The position numbers and the translations under genes were made by a program. Positions 50,501 to 62,500 of a stretch of DNA of 64,000 bases are shown here, piece after piece; position 1 is the stretch's first letter; the number at the start of each line of letters is the position of its first letter. Source of the DNA: Archivesica marissinica (lineage: Eukaryota; Mollusca; Bivalvia; Venerida; Vesicomyidae); NCBI GenBank assembly GCA_014843695.1, contig CM026386.1, forward strand, positions 83,869,931 through 83,933,930. Direction: 5' to 3'. Under the pieces are notes generated by a model. The model saw only the letters and a program-made list of their open reading frames with translations, searched no databases and was not told the DNA's origin.

Positions 50501-53500
50501 TCCCGGCAGTGAACATATCATATACTACACTACATTTACAAGGAACAGCGTGATTGTTACAATAAGCATATATTGCCGACAGTGAACATATCATATACTA
50601 CACTACATTTACTAGGAACAGCGTGATTGTTACAATAAGCATATATTGCCGACAGTGAACATATAATATACTACAATACATTTACAAGGAACAGCGTGAT
50701 TGTTACAATAAGCATATACTGCCGACAGTGAACGTATAATATACTACAATACATTAACAAGGAACACCGTAATTGTTACAATATTCATCTATTGCCGACA
50801 GTGAACATATCATATACTACACTACATTAACAAGGAACACCGTTATTGCTACAATAAGCATATATTCCCGACAGTGAACATATCATATACTACACTACAT
50901 TAACAAGGAACACCGTGATTGCTACAATAAGCATCTATTCCCCCGACAGTGAACATATAATATACTACACTACATTTACAAGGAACACTGTGATTGTTAC
51001 AATAAGCATCTATTCCCCCGACAGTGAACATATAATATACTACACTACATTTACAAGGAACACCGTGATTGTTACAATAAGCATATATTGTCGACAGTGA
51101 ACATATAATACACTACACTACATTAACAAGGAACACCGTGATTGCTACAATAAGCATATATTCCAGACAGTGAAGATATAATATACTACACTACATTAAA
51201 AAGGAACACCGTTATTGCTACAATAAGCAAATATTGCCGACAGTGAGCATATAATACACTACACTACATTAACAAGGAACACCGTGATTGTTACAATAAG
51301 CATATATTCCCGACAGTGAACATATCATATACTACACTACATTAACAAGGAACACCGTAATTGCTACAATAAGCATATATTCCCGACAGTGAACATATCA
51401 TATACTACACTACATTTACAAGGAACACCGTAATTGCTACAATAAGCATATATTCCCGACAGTGAACATATCATATACTACACTACATTAACAAGGAACA
51501 CCGTAATTGCTACAATAAGCATATATTCCCGACAGTGAACATATCATATACTACACTACATTTACAAGGAACACCGTAATTGCTACAATAAGCATATATT
51601 CCCGACAGTGAACATATCATATACTACACTACATTAACAAGGAACACCGTAATTGCTACAATAAGCATATATTCCCGACAGTGAACATATCATATACTAC
51701 ACTACATTTACAAGGAACAGCGTTATTGCTACAATAAGCATATATTCCCGACAGTGAACATAAAATATACTACACTACATTTACAAGGAACACCGTGATT
51801 GCTACAATAAGCATATATTGCCGACAGTGAACATATAATATACTACACTACATTAACAAGGAACACCGTGATTGCTACAATAAGCATCTATTGCCGACAG
51901 TGAACATATAATATACTACACTACATTAACAAGGAACACCGTGATTGTTACAATAAACATCTATTCCCGACAGTGAACGTATAATATACTATACTACATT
52001 AACAAGGAACACCGTGATTGCTACAATAAGCATATATTCCCGACAGTGAACATATCATATACTACACTACATTAAAAAGGAACACCGTGATTGTTACAAT
52101 AAGCATCTATTCCCGGCAGTGAACATATCATATACTACACTACATTTACAAGGAACAGCGTGATTGTTACAATAAGCATATATTGCCGACAGTGAACATA
52201 TCATATACTACACTACATTTACTAGGAACAGCGTGATTGTTACAATAAGCATATATTGCCGACAGTGAAAATATAATATACTACAATACATTTACAAGGA
52301 ACAGCGTGATTGTTACAATAAGCATATATTGCCGATAGTGAACGTATAATATACTACAATACATTAACAAGGAACACCGTAATTGTTACAATATTCATCT
52401 ATTGCCGACAGTGAACATATCATATACTACACTACATTAACAAGGAACACCGTTATTGCTACAATAAGCATATATTCCCGACAGTGAACATATAATATAC
52501 TACACTACATTTACAAGGAACACTGTGATTGTTACAATAAGCATCTATTCCCCCGACAGTGAACATATAATATACTACACTACATTTACAAGGAACACCG
52601 TGATTGTTACAATAAGCATATATTGTCGACAGTGAACATATAATACACTACACTACATTAACAAGGAACACCGTGATTGCTACAATAAGCATATATTCCA
52701 GACAGTGAAGATATCATATACTACACTACATTAACAAGGAACACCGTGATTGCTACAATAAGCATATATTCCCGACAGTGAACATATAATATACTACACT
52801 ACATTAAAAAGGAACACCGTAATTGCTACAATAAGCAAATATTGCCGACAGTGAACATATAATACACTACACTACATTAACAAGGAACACCGTGATTGTT
52901 ACAATAAGCATATATTCCCGAAAGTGAACATATCATATACTACACTACATTAACAAGGAACACCGTAATTGCTACAATAAGCATATATTCCCGACAGTGA
53001 ACATATCATATACTACACTACATTTACAAGGAACAGCGTTATTGCTACAATAAGCATATATTCCCGACAGTGAACATATAATATACTACACTACATTTAC
53101 AAGAACACAGTGATTGTTACAATAAGCATATATTCCGACAGTGAACTTATAATACACTACACTACATTAACGGAACACCGTGATTGCTACAATAAGCATA
53201 TATTCCCGACAGTGAACATATCATATATTACACTACATTTACAAGGAACAGCGTGATTGTTACAATAAGCATATATTGCCGACAGTGAATATATAATATA
53301 CTACAATACATTTACAAGGAACAGCGTGATTGCTACAATATGCATATATTGCCGACAGTGAACATATCATATACTACACTACATTAACAAGGAACACCGT
53401 TATTGCTACAATAAGCATATATTCCCGACAGTGAACATATAATATACTACACTACATTTACAAGGAACACCGTTATTGCTACAATAAGCATCTATTCCCC

Positions 53501-56500
53501 GACAGTGAACACATAATATACTACACTACATTTACAAGGAACACTGTGATTGTTACAATAAGCATCTATTCCCCCGACAGTGAACATATAATACTACACT
53601 ACATTTACAAGGAACACCGTGATTGTTACAATAAGCATATATTGCCGACAGTGAACATATAATACACTACACTACATTAACAAGGAACAGCGTGATTGCT
53701 ACAATAAGCATATATTCCCGACAGTGAACATATCATATACTACACTGCATTAACAAGGAACACCGTGATTGCTACAATAAGCATATATTCCCGACAGTGA
53801 ACATATAATACACTACACTACATTTACAAGGAACATCGTGATTGTTACAATAAGCATATATTGCTGACAGTGAACATATCATATACTACACTACATTAAC
53901 AAGGAACACCGTTATTGCTACAATAAGCATATATTCCCGACAGTGAACATATAATACACTACACTACATTTACAAGGAACATCGTGATTGTTACAATAAG
54001 CATATATTGCTGACAGTGAACATATCATATACTACACTACATTAACAAGGAACACCGTTATTGCTACAATAAGCATATATTCCCGACAGTGAACATATAA
54101 TACACTACACTACATTTACAAGGAACATCGTGATTGTTACAATAAGCATATATTGCTGACAGTGAACATATCATATACTACACTACATTAACAAGGAACA
54201 CCGTTATTGCTACAATAAGCATATATTCCCGACAGTGAACATATAATACACTACACTACATTTACAAGGAACATCGTGATTGTTACAATAAGCATATATT
54301 GCTGACAGTGAACATATCATATACTACACTACATTAACAAGGAACACCGTGATTGCTACAATAAGCATATATTCCAGACAGTGAAGATATCATATACTAC
54401 ACTACATTAACAAGGAACACCGTGATTGCTACAATAAGCATATATTCCCGACAGTGAACATATAATATACTACACTACATTAAAAAGGAACACCGTAATT
54501 GCTACAATAAGCAAATATTGCCGACAGTGAACATATAATACACTACACTACATTAACAAGGAACACCGTGATTGTTACAATAAGCATATATTCCCGAAAG
54601 TGAACATATCATATACTACACTACATTAACAAGGAACACCGTAATTGCTACAATAAGCATATATTCCCGACAGTGAACATATCATATACTACACTACATT
54701 TACAAGGAACAGCGTTATTGCTACAATAAGCATATATTCCCGACAGTGAACATATAATATACTACACTACATTTACAAGGAACACAGTGATTGTTACAAT
54801 AAGCATATATTCCCGACAGTGAACTTATAATACACTACACTACATTAACAAGGAACACCGTGATTGCTACAATAAGCATATATTCCCGACAGTGAACATA
54901 TCATATATTACACTACATTTACAAGGAACAGCGTGATTGTTACAATAAGCATATATTGCCGACAGTGAATATATAATATACTACAATACATTTACAAGGA
55001 ACAGCGTGATTGCTACAATATGCATATATTGCCGACAGTGAACATATCATATACTACACTACATTAACAAGGAACACCGTTATTGCTACAATAAGCATAT
55101 ATTCCCGACAGTGAACATATAATATACTACACTACATTTACAAGGAACACCGTTATTGCTACAATAAGCATCTATTCCCCGACAGTGAACACATAATATA
55201 CTACACTACATTTACAAGGAACACTGTGATTGTTACAATAAGCATCTATTCCCCCGACAGTGAACATATAATATACTACACTACATTTACAAGGAACACC
55301 GTGATTGTTACAATAAGCATATATTGCCGACAGTGAACATATAATACACTACACTACATTAACAAGGAACAGCGTGATTGCTACAATAAGCATATATTCC
55401 CGACAGTGAACATATCATATACTACACTGCATTAACAAGGAACACCGTGATTGCTACAATAAGCATATATTCCAGACAGTGAAGATATCATATACTACAC
55501 TACATTAATAAGGAACACCGTGATTGCTACAATAAGCATATATTCCCGACAGTGAACATATCATATACTACACTACATTAACAAGGAACACCGTTATTGC
55601 TACAATAAGCATATATTCCCGACAGTGAACATATAATACACTACACTACATTTACAAGGAACATCGTGATTGTTACAATAAGCATATATTGCTGACAGTG
55701 AACATATCATATACTACACTACATTAACAAGGAACACCGTTATTGCTACAATAAGCATATATTCCCGACAGTGAACATATAATACACTACACTACATTTA
55801 CAAGGAACATCGTGATTGTTACAATAAGCATATATTGCTGACAGTGAACATATCATATACTACACTACATTAACAAGGAACACCGTTATTGCTACAATAA
55901 GCATATATTCCCGACAGTGAACCTATAATATACTACACTACATTAACAAGGGGCAGCGTGATTGCTGCAATAAGCATATATTCCCGACAGTGAACGTATA
56001 ATATACTACACTACATTAACAAGGAACAGCGTGGTGATTGTTACAATAAGCATATATTCCCGACAGTGAACGTATAATATACTAAACTACATTAACAAGG
56101 AACACCGTGATTGTTACAATAAGCATATATTCCCGACAGTGAACATATAATATACTACACTACATTTACAAGGATCACCGTGATTGTTACAATAAGCATA
56201 TATTCCCGACAGTGAACTTATAATACACTACACTACATTAACAAGGAACACCGTGATTGCTGCAATAAGCATATATTCCCGACAGTGAACATATCATATA
56301 CTACACTACATTAAAAAGGAACACCGTGATTGTTACAATAAGCATCTATTCCGGGCAGTGAACATATCATATACTACACTACATTTACAAGGAACAGTGT
56401 GATTGTTACAATAAGCATATATTCCCGACAGTGAACATATCATATACTACACTACATTTACTAGGAACAGCGTGATTGTTACAATAAGCATATATTGCCG

Positions 56501-59500
56501 ACAGTGAATATATAATATACTACAATACATTTACAAGGAACAGCGTGATTGTTACAATAAGCATATATTGCCGAGAGTGAACATATAATATACTACAATA
56601 CATTAACAAGGAACACCGTAATTGTTACAATATTCATCTATTGCCGACAGTGAACATATCATATACTACACTACATTAACAAGGAACACCGTTATTGCTA
56701 CAATAAGCATCTATTCCCCCGACAGTGAACATATAATATACTACACTACATTTACAAGGAACACTGTGATTGTTACAATAAGCATCTATTCCCCCGACAG
56801 TGAACATATAATATACTACACTACATTTACAAGGAACACCATGATTGTTACAATAAGCATATATTGCCGACAGTGAACATATAATACACTACACTACATT
56901 AACAAGGAACATCGTGATTGCTACAATAAGCATATATTCCCGACAGTGAACATATCATATACTACACTGCATTAACAAGGAACACCGTGATTGCTACAAT
57001 AAGCATATATTCCAGACAGTGAAGATATCATATACTACACTACATTAATAAGGAACACCGTGATTGCTACAATAAGCATATATTCCCCGACAGTGAACAT
57101 ATCATATACTACACTACATTAACAAGGAACACCGTGATTGTTACAATAAGCATATATTGCCGACAGTGAACATATCATATACTACACTACATTAACAAGG
57201 AACACCGTAATTGCTACAATAAGCATATATTGCCGACAGTGAACATATAATATACTACACTACATAAACAAGGAACAGCGTGATTGTTACAATAAGCATA
57301 TATTCCCGACAGTGAACATATCATATACTACACTACATTTACAAGGAACACCGTTATTACTACAATAAGCATGTATTGCCGTCAGTGAACGTATAATATA
57401 CTACACTACATTAACAAGGAACAGCGTGATTGCTACAATAAGCATCTATTCCCCCGACAGTGAACGTATAATATACTACACTACATTAACAAGGAACAGC
57501 TTGATTGTTACAATAAGCATCTATTCCCGACAGTGATCGTATAATATATTACACTACATTAACAAGGAACAGTGTGATTGTTACAATAAGCATATATTGC
57601 CGACAGTGAACATATAATATACTACACTACATTTACAAGGAACAGTGTGATTGCTACAATAAGCATCTATTGCCGACAGTGAACATATCATATACTACAC
57701 TACATTAACAAGGAAGAGCGTGATTGTTACAATACGCATATATTGCCGACAGTGAACATATCATATACTACACTACATTAACAAGGAACAGCGTGATTGT
57801 TACAATAAGCATATATTGCCGAGAGTGAACATATCATATACTACACTACATTAACAAGGAACACCGTGATTGTTACAATAAGCATATATTCCCGATAGTG
57901 AACATATCATATACTACACTACATTTACAAGGAACAGCGTGATTGTTACAATAAGCATATATTCCCGACAGTGAATATATCATATACTACACTACATTAA
58001 CAAGGAACAGCGTGATTGTTACAATAAGCATATATTCCTGATAGTGAACATATCATATACTACACTACATTAACAAGGAACAGCGTGATTGCTACAATAA
58101 GCATATATTGCCGACAGTGACCATATAATATAGTACAATACATTAACAAGGAACAGCGTGATTGTTACAATAAGCATATATTGCCGACAGTGAACATATC
58201 ATATACTACACTACCTTAACAAGGAACAGCGTGATTGTTACAATAAGCATATATTCCCGACAATCAACATATCATAAACTACACTACATTAACAATGAAC
58301 ACCGTTATTGCTACAATAAGCATATATTCCCGACAGTGAACATATAATATACTACACTACATTAACAAGGAACACCGTGATTGCTACAATAAGCATCTAT
58401 TCCCAAAAGTGAACGTATACTATACTACACTACATTAACAAGGAACAGCGTGATTGTTACAATAAGCATGTATTGCCGACAGTGAACGTATAATATACTA
58501 CACTACATTAACAAGGAACAGCGTGATTGTTACAATAAGCATCTATTCCCCCGACAGTGAACGTATAATATACTACACCACATTAACAAGGAACAGCGTG
58601 ATTGTTACAATAAGCATCTATTCCCGACAGTGAACGTATAATATACTACACTACATTAACAAGGAACCGCGTGATTGTTATAATAAGCATCTATTCCCGA
58701 CAGTGAACGTATAATATATTACACTACATTAACAAGGAACAGCGTGATTGTTACAATAAGCATATATTGCCGACAGTGAACATATCATATACTACACTAC
58801 ATTTACAAGGAACAGCGTGATTGTTACAATAAGCATCTATTCCCGACAGTGACCATATAATATACTACAATACATTAACAAGGAACAGCGTGATTGTTAC
58901 AATAAGCATCTATTCCCGACAGTGAACATAGCATATACTACACTACATTAACAAGGAACACCGTGATTGTTACAATAAGCATATATTCCGGACAGTGAAC
59001 ATATCATATACTACACTACATTTACAAGGAACACCGTGATTGCTACAATAAGCATCTATTGCCGACAGTGAACATATCATATACTACACTACATTAACAA
59101 GGAACAGCGTGATTGTTACAATAAGCATATATTGCCGAAAGTGAACATATCATATACTACACTACATTAATAAGGAAAAGCGTGATTGTTACAATAAGCA
59201 TATATTGCCGACAGTGAACATATCATATACTACACTACATTAACAAGGAACACCGTGATTGTTACAATAAGCATATATTCCCGACAGTGAACATATCATA
59301 TACTACACTACATTTACAAGGAACAGCGTGATTGTTACAATACGCATCTATTCCTGACAGTGAACATATAATATACTACAATACATTAACAAGGAACAGC
59401 GTGATTGTTACAATAAGCATATATTCCCGACAGTGAACGTATAATAAACTACACTACATTAACAAGGAACAGCGTGATTGTTACAATAAGCATCTATTGC

Positions 59501-62500
59501 CGACAGTGAACATATCATATACTACACTACATTAACAAGGAACACCATTATTGCTACAATAAGCATATATTCCCGACAGTGAACATATAATATACTACAC
59601 TACATTTACAAGGAACACCGTGATTGTTACAATAAGCATATATTCCCGACAGTGAACATATAATACACTACACTACATTAACAAGGAACAGCGTGATTGT
59701 TACAATAAGCATATATTCCCGACAGTGAACATATAATACACTACACTACATTAACAAGGAACAGCGTGATTGCTACAATAAGCATATATTCCCGACAGTG
59801 AACATATCATATACTACACTACATTTACAAGGAACAGCGTGATTGTTACAATAAGCATATATTGCCGACAGTGAACATATAATATACTACACTACATTTA
59901 CAAGGAACAGCGTGATTGCTACAATAAGCATCTATTGCCGACAGTGAACATATAATATACTACACTACATTAACAGGGAACACCGTGATTGCTACAATAA
60001 GCATATATTCCCGACAGTGAACATATAATATACTACACTACATTAACAAGGAACACCGTTATTGCTACAATAAGCATATATTACCGACAGTGAACGTATA
60101 ATATACTACACTACATTTACAAGGAACACCGTGATTGTTACAATAAGCATATATTCCCGACAGTGAACATATAATATACTACACTACATTAACAAGGAAC
60201 ACCGTAATTGTTACAATACGCATCTATTCCCGACAGTGAACGTATAATATACTACACTACATTAACAAGGAACAGCGTGATTGCTACAATAAGCACATAT
60301 TGCCGACAGTGAACGTATAATATACTACACTACATTAACAAGAAACAGCGTGATTGTTACAATAAGCATCTATTCCTGACAGTGAACGTATAATATACTA
60401 CACTACATTAACAAGGAACATCGTGATTGCTACAATAAGCATATATTGCCGACAGTGAACATATCATATACTACACTACATTAACAAGGAACACCGTGAT
60501 TGCTACACTAAGCATATATTCCCGACAGTGAATATATCATATACTACAATACATTAACAAGGAACAGCGTGATTGCTACAATAAGCATATATTCCCGACA
60601 GTGAACATATCATATACTACACTACATTTACAAGGATCAGCGTGATTGCTACAATATGCATCTATTGCCGACAGTGAACATATAATATACTACACTACAT
60701 TTACAAGGAACAGCGTGATTGCTACAATAAGCATATATTGCCGACAGTGAACATATAATATACTACAATACATTAACAAGGAACAGCGTGATTGTTACAA
60801 TAAGCATCTATTCCCGACAGTGAACATATAATATACTACACTACATTTACAAGGAACACCGTGATTGTTACAATAAGCATATATTCCCGACAGTGAACAT
60901 ATAATACACTACACTACATTAACAAGGAACACCGTGATTGCTACACTAAGCATATATTCCCGACAGTGAACATATCATATACTACACTACATTAACAAGG
61001 AACACCGTGATTGTTACAATAAGCATATATTCCCGACAGTGAACATATCATATACTACACTACATTTACAAGGAACAGCGTGATTGTTACAATAAGCATA
61101 TATTGCCGACAGTGAACATATAATATACTACAATACATTAACAAGGAACAGCGTGATTGCTACAATAAGCATATATTCCCGACAGTGAACATATCATATA
61201 CTACACTACATTTACAAGGAACAGCGTGATTGTTACAATAAGCATATATTGCCGACAGTGAACATATAATAGACTACAATACATTAACAAGGAACAGCGT
61301 GATTGTTGCAATAAGCATATATTCCCGACAGTGAACATATAATATACTACACTACATTTACAAGGAACAGCGTGATTGCTACAATATGCATCTATTGCCG
61401 ACAGTGAACATATAATATACTACAATACATTAACAAGGAACAGCGTGATTGCTACAATAAGCATATATTCCCGACAGTGAACATATAATATACTACACTA
61501 CATTTACAAGGATCAGCGTGATTGCTATAATATGCATCTATTGCCGACAGTGAACATATAATATACTACACTACATTTACAAGGAACAGCGTGATTGCTA
61601 CAATAAGCATCTATTCCCGACAGTGAACCTATCATATACTACACTACATTAATAAGGAACAGCGTGATTGTTACAATAAGCATCTATTACCGACAGTGAA
61701 CATATAATATACTACACTACATTAACAAGGAAAACCGTGATTGTTACAATAAGCATCTATTCCCGACAGTGAACGTATAATATACTACACTACATTAACA
61801 AGGAACATCGTGATTGTTACAATAAGCATCTATTCCCGACAGTGAACATATAATAGACTACACTACATTTACAAGGAACAGCGTGATTGCTACAATAAGC
61901 ATATATTGCCGACAGTGAACATATAATATACTACAATACATTAACAAGGAACACCGTGATTGCTACAATAAGCATATATTCCCGACAGTGAACATATAAT
62001 ATACTACACTACATTTACAAGGAACACCGTGATTGTTACAATAGGCATATATTCCCGACAGTGAACATATAATATACTACACTACATTAACAAGGAACAC
62101 CGTGATTGCTACAATAAGCATATATTCCCGACAGTGAACATATCATATACTACACTACATTAACAAGGAACACCGTTATTGCTACAATAAGCATATATTC
62201 CCGACAGTGAACATATAATATACTACACTACATTAACAAGGAACACCGTGATTGTTACAATAAGCATCTATTCCCAACAGTGAACGTATAATATACTACA
62301 CTACATTTACAAGGAAGAGCGTGATTGCTACAATAAGCATATATTCCAGACAGTGAACATATAATATACTACACTACATTAACAAGGAACAGCGTGATTG
62401 TTACAATAAGCATCTATTGCCGACAGTGAACATATAATATACTACACTACATTAACAAGGAAAACCGTGATTGTTACTATAAGCATCTATTCCCGACAGT